Shown here in pieces: positions 7,016-14,777 of a DNA stretch of 18,469 nucleotides; position 1 is the first letter of the stretch, and every line of letters starts with the position of its first letter. Source of the stretch: a bacterium (lineage in GTDB: Bacteria > Pseudomonadota > Gammaproteobacteria > Burkholderiales > Methylophilaceae). The translations under genes and the position numbers were made by a program. Location of the stretch: contig DAIDAS010000450.1 of the NCBI GenBank assembly GCA_027310505.1, forward strand, positions 1 to 18,469, written 5' to 3'. A model generated the notes under the pieces. That model did no database searches. It had not been told where the DNA came from and was given only the letters and a program-made list of their open reading frames with translations.

Positions 7016-7918
7016 ATGCCAACAGTCATTTCCTCCGCGCTGCCAGGCAACGGCGCATCCGCATCAGCCCCCAACTTGCCTGCACGCGCCGGTGTGGGGC
7101 TGAAGCCTGAACATTTCCGCCAGATTATCGACACTCAACCCAATCTCGGGTTCTTCGAAATCCACGCCGAGAATTACATGGTTGACGGCGGCCCTTTCCA
7201 CCATTACCTGACCCGCATCCGTGAAAATTATCCACTGTCCATCCACGGCGTTGGCTTGTCGATCGGCGGCGAGACTGCAATTGACGTAACGCACTTGAAC
7301 AAACTGGCTGCGTTGATCGACCGTTATGAACCGCAGTCATTTTCGGAGCATCTGGCCTGGTCCAGCCATGGCGACGTGTTTCTGAACGACTTGCTGCCAC
7401 TGCCGTATGATGCACAAACGCTACAACGCGTGTGCGATCACATCGACCAGGTGCAGACACACCTGAAGCGTCGCATGCTGCTAGAAAATCCGGCAACTTA
7501 TGTCGAGTTTGCTGCCTCCACCATGGCAGAAACCGATTTCATCAATGAAGTGTTGCATCGCACCGGTTGCGGCTTGCTGCTCGACGTGAACAATGTCTAT
7601 GTCTCTTGCATCAATCACCATCGCAACCCGTATGGTGCGATTGACGCGCTTGCGCATCAATCGGTTGGCGAGATTCATCTGGCCGGATTTGCGCAAGAGC
7701 AGGACGGCGCGGGCGACACACTGCTGATCGACAGCCACGGTTCGCCTGTCGCGCAAGCAGTCTGGCAACTGTACGACTACGCCCTGAATCGCATTGGCCC
7801 GGTCGCGACACTGATCGAACGTGACAACGATATTCCCTCTTTCGACGTGCTGTTCGAGGAAGCCGGACAGGCGGAAAAATTGCTGCAGTCACATACCGTC
7901 CGCGAGAATGCCGCATGA
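7016..7918 (+). CDS. bufB: Bufferin-modifying MNIO enzyme BufB (DUF692, 300 aa)
   Basis: A DUF692 multinuclear non-heme iron oxidase (MNIO) with a TIM-barrel fold. In bufferin systems it oxidises cysteine thiols of the precursor into heterocycles. Candidate metal ligands lie in the usual order: Glu48/His50 (GFFEIHAENY), His77 (SIHGVGLS), His112 (SEHLAW), Glu157 (LLENPATY), Asp190/Asn192 (LLLDVNN), His221 (EIHLAGF), Asp239/His241 (DSHG) and Glu268 (LIERDND). Length and motif spacing are normal, so the enzyme looks intact. The start at 7016 has GGAG upstream, and its first 23 residues are a low-complexity extension before ARAGVGLK. The stop overlaps the bufC start (ATGA), implying coupled translation of enzyme and partner. 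Confidence 0.95.
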   Translation: MPTVISSALPGNGASASAPNLPARAGVGLKPEHFRQIIDTQPNLGFFEIHAENYMVDGGPFHHYLTRIRENYPLSIHGVGLSIGGETAIDVTHLNKLAALIDRYEPQSFSEHLAWSSHGDVFLNDLLPLPYDAQTLQRVCDHIDQVQTHLKRRMLLENPATYVEFAASTMAETDFINEVLHRTGCGLLLDVNNVYVSCINHHRNPYGAIDALAHQSVGEIHLAGFAQEQDGAGDTLLIDSHGSPVAQAVWQLYDYALNRIGPVATLIERDNDIPSFDVLFEEAGQAEKLLQSHTVRENAA

Positions 7919-8685
7919 GCACGCAGCATGAATTTTTCGATGCCCTGCTTGATCCTGCGCGGCCGATTCCTGCGGGATTGACCACCTGGAACGGCTCTGA
8001 TCCGGCAGTACGCTTTGCGGTGTATCGCAATAATGTGATTGTGTCGCTGATCGATGCGCTCGCGGACTCGTATCCGGTCGCGCAGGAACTGGTCGGTGAA
8101 GAATTCTTTCGCGCAATGGCAAGGCTTTATGTCGACGCCGAACCGCCCCGTTCGCGCGTGTTGGCTTTTTACGGTACATCGTTTCCGGACTTTATCGAAC
8201 ATTTTCCGCCAGCCGCATCGGTGCCTTATCTGTCCGACGTCGCGCGGCTGGAGATGTTGCGGGTGCGCGCCTATCACGCTGCTGAATGCGCAACTCTGCC
8301 TGCCGATGCGATCGCACAATCGCTGGCAGACGTCGATCAATTGCCGACCTCCGTGATCAGATTCCATCCATCGGTGAGATTGCTGCGTTCGCAGTATGCG
8401 GCGGCTTCGCTATGGGCGGCACACCAGGGTATCGAGGATATCGCCACGGTCGATCCCGAAGTGGCAGAGAACGTGCTGGTCATGCGGCCGCATGTCGATG
8501 TCGAAGTAATACGCGTATCTGCAAGCACAGCTGATTTTATTGCCCGTTTGCTGGATGGTGCAACGCTAGGGACCGCTGTCGAGCAGGCCAACCTTGCGGA
8601 TTTTGATCTACGTAATACGCTAAGCCTGCTGGTACAGAAGCAACTTATCTCATCCATAACAACATCAAGGGGGAAGCAACCATGA
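7915..8685 (+). CDS. bufC: Bufferin partner protein BufC (DUF2063, 256 aa)
   Basis: The N-terminal DUF2063 domain (about residues 5-95) is recognisable from FAVYRNNVIVSLIDALADSYPVAQELVGEEFFRAMARLYV. DUF2063 proteins pair with DUF692 enzymes and are thought to recognise and present the precursor peptide. The C-terminal half (about 150-250) resembles the winged-helix/RRE-like part of the family (VRLLRSQYAAASLW...NTLSLLVQKQLI). It has no signal peptide, so it acts in the cytoplasm with BufB before export of BufA. Both ends overlap neighbours by 4 bp (bufB before, the DoxX gene after), so it is part of a tight operon. Confidence 0.92.
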   Translation: MSTQHEFFDALLDPARPIPAGLTTWNGSDPAVRFAVYRNNVIVSLIDALADSYPVAQELVGEEFFRAMARLYVDAEPPRSRVLAFYGTSFPDFIEHFPPAASVPYLSDVARLEMLRVRAYHAAECATLPADAIAQSLADVDQLPTSVIRFHPSVRLLRSQYAAASLWAAHQGIEDIATVDPEVAENVLVMRPHVDVEVIRVSASTADFIARLLDGATLGTAVEQANLADFDLRNTLSLLVQKQLISSITTSRGKQP

Positions 8686-9203
8686 GCATACAGCACCACA
8701 CCAATTCCGATGCCACATCCAAAGTGACTGCGCTGATTGAACGTCTGATTGCTATGTTCGGCTGCATTCCAGATTGGCTCATCGCAGCCGTTGGCCGCTT
8801 CTCGATTGCGGCCGTATTCTGGAAATCGGGACAGACCAAAGTGCAAGGATTTGCCATCGACCTGATCAACGGCGAGCTCCACCTGGGCTGGCCTTACTTG
8901 TCCGATTCGGCCATCGATCTGTTCAAGACTGAATACCGTCTGCCGTTCATCCCTGCGGAACTGGCCGCACCGATGGCCGCTTTCGCCGAACATTTTTTCC
9001 CGATCCTGATTCTGTTTGGCCTGGCGACACGCTTTTCCGCACTCGCCTTGCTCGGCATGACCCTGGTCATCGAGATTTTCGTCTATCCGGATGCTTATCC
9101 GACGCATGGGACCTGGGCTGCCATTTTGCTGTATCTGATCGCAAAAGGTCCGGGCAAGGTGTCGATCGATCATTGGATCGCACGCCGCTATCAGGCATCG
9201 TAA
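8682..9203 (+). CDS. DoxX family membrane protein of the bufferin operon (173 aa)
   Basis: A DoxX-family integral membrane protein with about four helices (residues 33-50, 90-113, 117-135, 144-156). Family marks are AVGRFSIAAVFWKSGQTKVQGF, a polar HLGWPYLSD loop, and PDAYPTHGTWAAILLYL. The start ATG overlaps the bufC stop and has AAGGGGGAAG as ribosome site. DoxX proteins are a regular last member of DUF2282/DUF692/DUF2063 operons (sometimes named BufD), probably supporting redox balance or the membrane step of the system; their role is not proven. Confidence 0.9.
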   Translation: MSIQHHTNSDATSKVTALIERLIAMFGCIPDWLIAAVGRFSIAAVFWKSGQTKVQGFAIDLINGELHLGWPYLSDSAIDLFKTEYRLPFIPAELAAPMAAFAEHFFPILILFGLATRFSALALLGMTLVIEIFVYPDAYPTHGTWAAILLYLIAKGPGKVSIDHWIARRYQAS

Positions 9204-9230
9204 TTCTCCCGCGCAGCAAGGGGTCTGATT

Positions 9231-10016
9231 ATGGGATTGGCACTCGGCTGGCTGGGGCAACGTCTGGCGCGCTTCCTTACGGATACTACGCATGTGCATG
9301 GCACCGGACCGGCAACCAGGCCGGACCGTTTGCTGGCATCACTTCAACCGGGCGACGTGCTGCTGGTCGAAGGCAGCAGCCGCGTCAGTACCGCCATCAA
9401 ATACCTGACCCAGTCCACCTGGTCTCATGCTGCACTTTACGTTGGCATGCACTTGGCCAATGCAGGCGGCGACCCCGAACATTGTTTCATCGAAGCGGAT
9501 ATTGTGGACGGCGTGCGCAGCGTCGGCATCGATGAATTTGCCGGTGCACATACCCGCATTTGCCGTCCTGTTGGTCTGACCGAGCTGGATCGCCGACGAC
9601 TGACTGCGTTTGCGATTGCCCGTTTGGGCAACCAATACGATCTGCGCAACGTCATCGACCTTGCGCGCTATCTGCTGCCAACACCACCAGTACCGTTACG
9701 CTTGCGGCGTCGCATGCTTGCGTTGGGCAGCGGCGACCCAACCCGTGCGATCTGTTCCACGCTGATCGCACAAGCGTTCCAGTCGATACGCTACCCCATC
9801 TTGCCGATTACGGACACGCGCAACGCCGATCGTCCCGATTGTCCGGGCTGTATCGAGGAGATCTTGCGCGTGCGTCACCACAGTCTGTTTGCACCACGCG
9901 ATTTCGATGTCTCACCATACTTTCAGATCGTCAAGCCGGACGTGGACGCCGACTTCAATCACCATGCGTTGCGCTGGGACGACGCGCCGCTCGCCGAAGC
10001 AAGCAACGCATCGTAA
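9231..10016 (+). CDS. YiiX/YebB-like NlpC/P60-superfamily cysteine hydrolase (261 aa)
   Basis: A permuted papain-fold hydrolase (YiiX/YebB-like, PF05708 group). The order is characteristic: LQPGDVLLVEG...STAIKYLTQSTWSHAALYVG with catalytic His66 comes first, and Cys175 (AICSTLIAQAF) comes later. The family cleaves amide or thioester-type bonds in peptides or lipids; no substrate can be named. It carries extra cysteines in RPDCPGC (204, 207). No clear signal peptide is seen, although residues 1-16 are mildly amphipathic. It starts 27 bp after the DoxX gene with AAGGGG upstream, so it is likely transcribed with the bufferin operon. Whether it processes the peptide is an open question. Its end is 20 bp from the convergent AhpD-like gene. 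Confidence 0.85.
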   Translation: MGLALGWLGQRLARFLTDTTHVHGTGPATRPDRLLASLQPGDVLLVEGSSRVSTAIKYLTQSTWSHAALYVGMHLANAGGDPEHCFIEADIVDGVRSVGIDEFAGAHTRICRPVGLTELDRRRLTAFAIARLGNQYDLRNVIDLARYLLPTPPVPLRLRRRMLALGSGDPTRAICSTLIAQAFQSIRYPILPITDTRNADRPDCPGCIEEILRVRHHSLFAPRDFDVSPYFQIVKPDVDADFNHHALRWDDAPLAEASNAS

Positions 10017-10036
10017 CCACTTTCTGGTCAACTCGA

Positions 10037-10603
10037 TCAGTCCACTTTATAGGCGGCAAATTTCTCGTCAACCTGCGTACCGAAAGCCTGATTGCTGTAG
10101 TTGCTTAGTGCTTTGACTGCTGCGGCCAATACGATGTAAAGCAAGTCACGCTCCTGGTATCCGGCATTCAGGAATGTCTTAACGACAGCTTGCGACGGCT
10201 GGCCATGTTTGGCAACCATTTCAACAGCCATCGTTGCCAGAGCAGCCAGCTTTGCATCCGGGATCGGCTGCCGTGCACGGATCGCCTGCAGCACATCACT
10301 GGGCACGCCCGACATCTTGTCGGCAATCATGCTGTGGGCAGCGGTGCAGTAATTACAACCGTTGTATTGGCTGATGACGAGGAACACGACTTCCTGCTCG
10401 ACAGATGTCAGGCCGGATTCGCTGCGGAACAAAGCGTAGCCATGCAGATACGTGCTCAGTACAGCTGGCGCGTTCGCCATGTTGGCGTACATGTTGGGGA
10501 TGAAACCGACTTGCTTGAGTGCGACGTCGAGCACTTCTTTTTGTTTGCCCTGTGCGCTGGCGTGATCAACGGGTGCAAGATTGTGAATGATGACATTTGA
10601 CAT
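10037..10603 (-). CDS. Carboxymuconolactone decarboxylase / AhpD-like protein (188 aa)
   Basis: An AhpD-like (CMD family) protein. The signature is SVEQEVVFLVISQYNGCNYCTAAHS, with Cys83, Cys86 and His90 forming the CxxC...H alkylhydroperoxidase centre, and Glu69/Glu71 as part of the proton relay. It is all-helical and soluble with no signal peptide. Probable role: thiol-dependent peroxidase or related redox reaction in the cytoplasm. ATG at 10603 has AGGAGA six to nine bases upstream; the frame is open to 10678 but that part looks non-coding. It lies downstream of merR on the same strand with a 184-bp gap, so it might be read through from merR or have its own promoter. It faces the YiiX-like gene convergently. 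Confidence 0.9.
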   Translation of the reverse strand: MSNVIIHNLAPVDHASAQGKQKEVLDVALKQVGFIPNMYANMANAPAVLSTYLHGYALFRSESGLTSVEQEVVFLVISQYNGCNYCTAAHSMIADKMSGVPSDVLQAIRARQPIPDAKLAALATMAVEMVAKHGQPSQAVVKTFLNAGYQERDLLYIVLAAAVKALSNYSNQAFGTQVDEKFAAYKVD

Positions 10604-10787
10604 GACTATTTCTCCTGAAAAAGGCGCTCTGCAATTTCTGCATACCGAAGGGACATTCCTCCAGATTCGCTGCGTCATGAAAAATAGTATTCTGGATCGG
10701 TTGCATAAGGTGAATCGTGCGTCTCGTTCTATTGTCCGCGCGTCTCGCCCTGGAATGGAGCTGACGGCCAGTATTCAGCACGGCAGG

Positions 10788-11192
10788 TTATTCGTCGGCA
10801 GCCAAGGCATTAATCATTGGGCAACCGCAACTACCGTCCGTATGCGAACAGGCATCGATGAAGCTGCGCAAGTTGGATTCGATGGCGGCCAAGTCGGCGA
10901 TCTTTTGCTGAACCAATGCCAGCTTCTGTTCAGCCAGCGATTTGGTTTCAGCGCAATGCGCTCCATCGTCCAATGTCAGCAGCGATGACACTTCTTCCAG
11001 CACAAAGCCCAGCCGCTGCGCACGCTTGATAAAGCGCAAACGTCTCAACGCATCGCGTCCATAACGTCGGATGCTTCCATAGGCCCGTTCCGGCGCCGGC
11101 AACAAACCGATCCGGTGGTAGTAACGCACTGTTTCCACATTGACATCGGCTGTTTTGGCCAACTGACCGACCGTAAAATTTTTTTCATCCAT
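10788..11192 (-). CDS. merR: Mercury-responsive regulator MerR (134 aa)
   Basis: The Hg(II)-sensing activator/repressor of the mer operon. The N-terminal winged helix (FTVGQLAKTADVNVETVRYYHRIGLL) binds DNA, a long dimer helix follows, and the three Hg ligands sit at Cys80 (AHCAET), Cys115 and Cys124 (IDACSHTDGSCGCPMI), one residue offset from Cys79/114/123 of Tn501 MerR. An extra Cys122 lies in the loop. Length is near the usual 144 residues but shorter at the C-terminus. Start at 11192 has AAGGAG upstream. It is divergent from merC-merA across 76 bp holding a 19-bp-spaced promoter, the classical arrangement. Confidence 0.95.
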   Translation of the reverse strand: MDEKNFTVGQLAKTADVNVETVRYYHRIGLLPAPERAYGSIRRYGRDALRRLRFIKRAQRLGFVLEEVSSLLTLDDGAHCAETKSLAEQKLALVQQKIADLAAIESNLRSFIDACSHTDGSCGCPMINALAADE

Positions 11193-11205
11193 CGCGAAAA
11201 TCTCC

Positions 11206-11236
11206 TTGAGTCCGTACCTGACTCCGCACCTATGCT
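11206..11236 (+). promoter_or_regulatory. MerR-controlled promoter of merC-merA
   Basis: TTGAGT (11206-11211) and TATGCT (11231-11236) are separated by 19 bp, the stretched spacing diagnostic of MerR-family targets. The spacer begins CCGTAC, matching the left half of the Tn501/Tn21 operator. The right half (CTCCGCACC) does not match the expected GTACGGA, so the dyad is degenerate; a shorter GAGTC/GACTC inverted repeat (11208-11212, 11220-11224) is present instead. The -10 lies 33 bp before the merC ATG. Confidence 0.72.
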
Positions 11237-11268
11237 AAGTCTACTCTCAATTGATTAAAGGATTTGGC

Positions 11269-11694
11269 ATGACAACCAACATTACGCGCATTGCCGATAA
11301 AACCGGTGCCATCGGCAGCGTCGTATCCGCGATGGGCTGCGCCGCCTGTTTTCCGGCTATCGCCAGTTTCGGCACCGCTATTGGTCTGGGCTTTCTGAGT
11401 GAATACGAGGGTCTGTTTATCTCCAGGCTATTGCCGTTGTTTGCTGCCATCGCCTTGTTTGCAAACGCACTGGGCTGGCTAAGCCACCGGCAATGGTACC
11501 GCAGCTTGCTCGGCATGATCGGGCCGTCCATGGTGCTGGCGGCGACGGTTTGGTTTCTCGGCAACTGGTGGACAGCGAACCTGATGTATATCGGTCTGGC
11601 TCTCATGGTCGTGGTATCGATTTGGGACTTCATCTCGCCGGCGAACCGCCGCTGCGGTCCGGATGGCTGCGGACTACCACCGCAACACGGTTAA
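11269..11694 (+). CDS. merC: Mercury transporter MerC (141 aa)
   Basis: An inner-membrane Hg(II) uptake protein with four predicted helices. It closely follows MerC of Tn21: TRIADKTGAIGSVVSAMGCAACFPA with the Hg-binding pair Cys24/Cys27 in the first helix, FISRLLPLFAA, RSLLGMIGP, and the C-terminal cysteine pair RRCGPDGC (Cys129, Cys134). It delivers Hg(II) to the cytoplasm for reduction by MerA. ATG at 11269 has AAAGGATT upstream; the TTG at 11251 is not needed. It is the only mer transport gene here (no merT or merP), and the stop is 41 bp before merA. Confidence 0.95.
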   Translation: MTTNITRIADKTGAIGSVVSAMGCAACFPAIASFGTAIGLGFLSEYEGLFISRLLPLFAAIALFANALGWLSHRQWYRSLLGMIGPSMVLAATVWFLGNWWTANLMYIGLALMVVVSIWDFISPANRRCGPDGCGLPPQHG

Positions 11695-11735
11695 CAGCAT
11701 TGGCCGTTACCGAAGCAAATAAAAGGACTGCATTC

Positions 11736-13415
11736 ATGATTGACTTAAAGATCACCGGCATGACCTGCGATACGTGCGCAACGCACGTCAAAGATGTTTT
11801 GGAAAAGGTGCCAGGTGTACGGTCGGCAGTTGTGTCTTATTCAAACGGCAGCGCACATCTCACCATCAAGACGGGTACCCAATTGGAGGAGATTACGGGC
11901 GCCGTAACCGGACTAGGTTATCGAGCCACACTCATCCATGCCACGCCAGCTTCGACGGAAGGCGTTTTGCTCGACAAAACACCGAGACGGCTGGTTGGAA
12001 ACGATAAATCCGACACTGACGTTCAGCATATCGCTATCATCGGTAGCGGCGGCGCTGCAATGGCGGCGGCATTGAAAGCGGTTGCACAAGGTGCGCGCGT
12101 CACAGTGATTGAACGCGGCACCATCGGCGGCACCTGCGTCAACATCGGTTGCGTGCCGTCCAAAATCATGATTCGCGCCGCGCACATCACCCACCTGCGT
12201 CGCGAAAGTCCCTTTGACGATGGCATCACAGCAACCACGCCGAAGATTGACCGCAGAAAACTGCTCGCGCGGCAGCAGGCGCGCGTTGATGAGCTACGGC
12301 AAGTCAAGTATCAGGGCATTCTGGACGATAATCCGGCCATCACCGTGATGCATGGCGAAGCGTATTTCAAGAACAGCCAATCTCTCGTTGTGAAACTGAG
12401 TGATGGTGGCGAGCATACAATGGCATTCGACCGCTGCCTGATCGCCACAGGAGCCAGCCCATCCATCCCGCCTATCCCCGGATTGAAAGATACGCCGTAC
12501 TGGACATCTACGGAGGCGTTGGTCAGCAATGCCATCCCCGAACGGTTGGCCGTAATCGGTTCATCGGTGGTAGCGTTGGAACTGGCGCAGGCATTTGCCC
12601 GTCTCGGCAGCAAAGTCACGATCTTGGCACGCAGCACGCTGTTTTTGCGTGAAGACCCTGCCATAGGCGAGGCTGTCACGGCGGTCTTTCGTGCCGAGGG
12701 CATCGATGTGCTGGAACATACTCAGGCCAGTCATGTCGCTTACGTGAATGGCGAATTCGTGCTGATGACGGAACATGGCAAAGTACATTCCGACAGGCTA
12801 TTGATTGCCACCGGACGTGCGCCCAATACGCGCAACCTGGCACTGGACGCAGCAGGTGTCGCTGCCAACGCGCAGGGGGGCATCATCATTGACCAAGGCA
12901 TGCGCACGAGCAGTCCGCACATCTACGCCGCCGGCGACTGCACTGACCAACCGCAATTCGTTTATGTGGCTGCTGCTGCCGGCACTCGCGCAGCCATCAA
13001 CATGACTGGCGGCGAAGCAGCGCTCGATCTGACGGCCATGCCGGCTGTGGTGTTCACCGATCCGCAAGTGGCCACCGTGGGCTACTCGGAGGCGGAAGCC
13101 CGCTTGAAGGGCATCGAGACTGACAGTCGCACGCTCATGCTGGACAATGTGCCGCGTGCGTTGGCCAATTTCGATACGCGCGGCCTCATCAAGCTGGTCA
13201 TTGAGGAAGGCAGCCGACGGCTGATCGGCGTGCAGGCAGTGGCGCCGGAGGCGGGCGAGCTGATCCAGACGGCAGCGCTGGCGATTCACAACCGCATGAC
13301 CGTACAGGAATTGGCTGACCAGTTGTTTCCGTATTTGACGATGGTTGAGGGCCTCAAACTTGCAGCGCAAACGTTCAGTAAAGATGTGAAGCAACTATCC
13401 TGTTGTGCGGGATGA
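11736..13415 (+). CDS. merA: Mercuric reductase MerA (559 aa)
   Basis: The NADPH-dependent flavoenzyme that reduces Hg(II) to volatile Hg(0) in the cytoplasm. Domains in order: N-terminal HMA (NmerA) with GMTCDTC (Cys11, Cys14), linker (70-97), FAD site GSGGAA (103-108), redox-active GGTCVNIGCVPSK (Cys134, Cys139), NAD(P) site (VIGSSVVALE, 273-282), AAGDC (398-402), dimerisation domain and the C-terminal Hg-delivery pair Cys556/Cys557 (LSCCAG). Length matches Tn501 MerA. All catalytic residues are present, so it should be functional. ATG at 11736 has AAAAGGA upstream and starts exactly at the HMA strand; the frame is open back to 11493 only as an overlap with merC. Confidence 0.97.
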   Translation: MIDLKITGMTCDTCATHVKDVLEKVPGVRSAVVSYSNGSAHLTIKTGTQLEEITGAVTGLGYRATLIHATPASTEGVLLDKTPRRLVGNDKSDTDVQHIAIIGSGGAAMAAALKAVAQGARVTVIERGTIGGTCVNIGCVPSKIMIRAAHITHLRRESPFDDGITATTPKIDRRKLLARQQARVDELRQVKYQGILDDNPAITVMHGEAYFKNSQSLVVKLSDGGEHTMAFDRCLIATGASPSIPPIPGLKDTPYWTSTEALVSNAIPERLAVIGSSVVALELAQAFARLGSKVTILARSTLFLREDPAIGEAVTAVFRAEGIDVLEHTQASHVAYVNGEFVLMTEHGKVHSDRLLIATGRAPNTRNLALDAAGVAANAQGGIIIDQGMRTSSPHIYAAGDCTDQPQFVYVAAAAGTRAAINMTGGEAALDLTAMPAVVFTDPQVATVGYSEAEARLKGIETDSRTLMLDNVPRALANFDTRGLIKLVIEEGSRRLIGVQAVAPEAGELIQTAALAIHNRMTVQELADQLFPYLTMVEGLKLAAQTFSKDVKQLSCCAG

Positions 13416-13456
13416 AGCGCAAGGCTCGCATGTCAATATGAAAGGGCTTTGCGTTT
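13415..13456 (+). terminator. Possible terminator hairpin after merA
   Basis: The 11 bases at 13415-13425 (AAGCGCAAGGC) can pair along their whole length with GCTTTGCGTTT at 13446-13456, counting two G-U pairs, around a 20-base loop. It starts at the merA stop codon. There is no T-run beyond the TTT at the end of the stem, so it is a weak candidate for intrinsic termination. Confidence 0.35.
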
Positions 13457-13601
13457 CATGACCTGATCTCTGTAATGAATCGCACACCACGTACTACTAC
13501 ATTGTCATATGGCTGTGCGTCAGCCAGGGACAAAAACTCTTCAGGAGATTTTTCATGCTCGCAATCAAGGATTGCTGCCAATATCCAGGACGGAATGCCA
13601 C

Positions 13602-14747
13602 ATGAAAAATCCAGAATTAAATCCGGAAGTGGATTTCGCGAAGGTCGCATCAAATCGGACGCTAACGAAACTGCCAGGCCAGGCAGTGCTGGTCATGCAA
13701 GGCGGCGGCGCGCTGGGCGCCTTTCAGGCCGGCGTGTATGAAGCAATGCAAGAAGCGGGTATCGAACCGGACTGGGTGGTAGGCACATCAATCGGCGCAA
13801 TCAACGGTGCCATCATCGCCGGCAATACGCCGCAGAACCGTCTTCCCCGACTGAAAGAGTTCTGGAACATCGTCGCCAAAGGTGCTGCCGCCTCAGCGCA
13901 CTGGAATGTCTTTGGATTAGGTAAACTGATGCATAAGTTAAGTACGGTATCGGTCGGCATCCCGGGTTTCTTCGAACCGAATCTGCAATCATGGTTGGGT
14001 GGTCACACGCCGCTCGGCGTTGCCGAAGCCAGTTATTACAGCACCGCACCGTTGCGTCGCACCTTGGGTGAGTTGATTGATTTCGATCACCTCGCGAAGG
14101 GCAGCACACGCTTGGCGCTCGGCGCCGTAAATGTCTGCTCAGGCCGCATGCACTACTTCGACAGCCGTGATCACGTGCTGAGCCTTGACCATGTGATGGC
14201 CTCCGGCGCGTTGCCGCCTGCTTTTCCGGCTGTCATGATCGAGGGCGAACCCTACTGGGACGGCGGCATCTATTCCAACACGCCAATCGAAGTCGTGATG
14301 GACGACAATCCACGGCGCGATTCCGTGATCTTCGCTGCGCAATTGTGGCAACAGGAAGACGAAGCGCCCCATTCGATTGAACGCGTGATGAGCCGTTACA
14401 AGGATATCCAGTACGCCAGCCGGTCAGAAAGCCACACCGTACGCCAGCAGCAAATTCACCACCTGCGCCACATCGTGCGCGAACTCGGTAACCTGCTACC
14501 GGAAAAAATTCGCGCCACATCTGCTGCCCAGGATCTGATCGACTGGGGCTGCGGCACGGTGATGCACGTCCTATCCTTGCAAGCACCTGCGCTGGAAGGT
14601 GAAGATCACACCAAGGACATCGACTTTACGCCGGACGGTATCGCAGCGCGCTGGAATGCCGGGCGTAATTTCGCACGCAGCAAGATCGCGGCAGCGCCAT
14701 GGAATGCGCCCATCGATCCGATACAAGGCATTGTGGTGCATGATTGA
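13602..14747 (+). CDS. Patatin-like phospholipase with DUF3734 tail (381 aa)
   Basis: A patatin-fold serine lipid hydrolase. The oxyanion loop is QGGGALGAFQAGVYEAM (GGGALG 34-39), the nucleophile Ser63 lies in GTSIGAING (GxSxG), and the catalytic Asp220 in YWDGGIYSNTP, giving an intact Ser-Asp dyad. The C-terminal part after residue 260 has the DUF3734 arrangement (SRYKDIQYASRSESHTVRQQQIHHLRHIV...). It probably cleaves acyl chains of phospholipids; in related bacteria such proteins are sometimes linked to polyhydroxyalkanoate metabolism. ATG at 13602 is chosen because it begins the conserved-looking protein, with AGGACGG some 10-15 bases upstream. The frame continues to 13509, but the extra N-terminus looks non-coding. 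There is no signal peptide, so it is cytoplasmic or peripheral. Confidence 0.9.
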   Translation: MKNPELNPEVDFAKVASNRTLTKLPGQAVLVMQGGGALGAFQAGVYEAMQEAGIEPDWVVGTSIGAINGAIIAGNTPQNRLPRLKEFWNIVAKGAAASAHWNVFGLGKLMHKLSTVSVGIPGFFEPNLQSWLGGHTPLGVAEASYYSTAPLRRTLGELIDFDHLAKGSTRLALGAVNVCSGRMHYFDSRDHVLSLDHVMASGALPPAFPAVMIEGEPYWDGGIYSNTPIEVVMDDNPRRDSVIFAAQLWQQEDEAPHSIERVMSRYKDIQYASRSESHTVRQQQIHHLRHIVRELGNLLPEKIRATSAAQDLIDWGCGTVMHVLSLQAPALEGEDHTKDIDFTPDGIAARWNAGRNFARSKIAAAPWNAPIDPIQGIVVHD

Positions 14748-14777
14748 ATTCCGACTCAGTGAAATGAAGCGCCCCTC

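Noticed and set aside
8337..9299. 320-codon minus-strand open frame opposite bufC and doxX
   Set aside because: Antisense of well-supported genes; Cys/His/Gln-rich translation typical of a reversed coding strand.
10604..10787. Possible small gene or promoter in the gap between merR and the AhpD-like gene
   Set aside because: A short frame beginning MQPIQNTIF overlaps the AhpD start and resembles nothing; -35/-10 matches were too poor to report.
13456..13653. 65-codon minus-strand frame between merA and the patatin gene
   Set aside because: No ribosome site, overlaps the patatin start and has no family resemblance; the 186-bp gap otherwise shows only the weak hairpin after merA.
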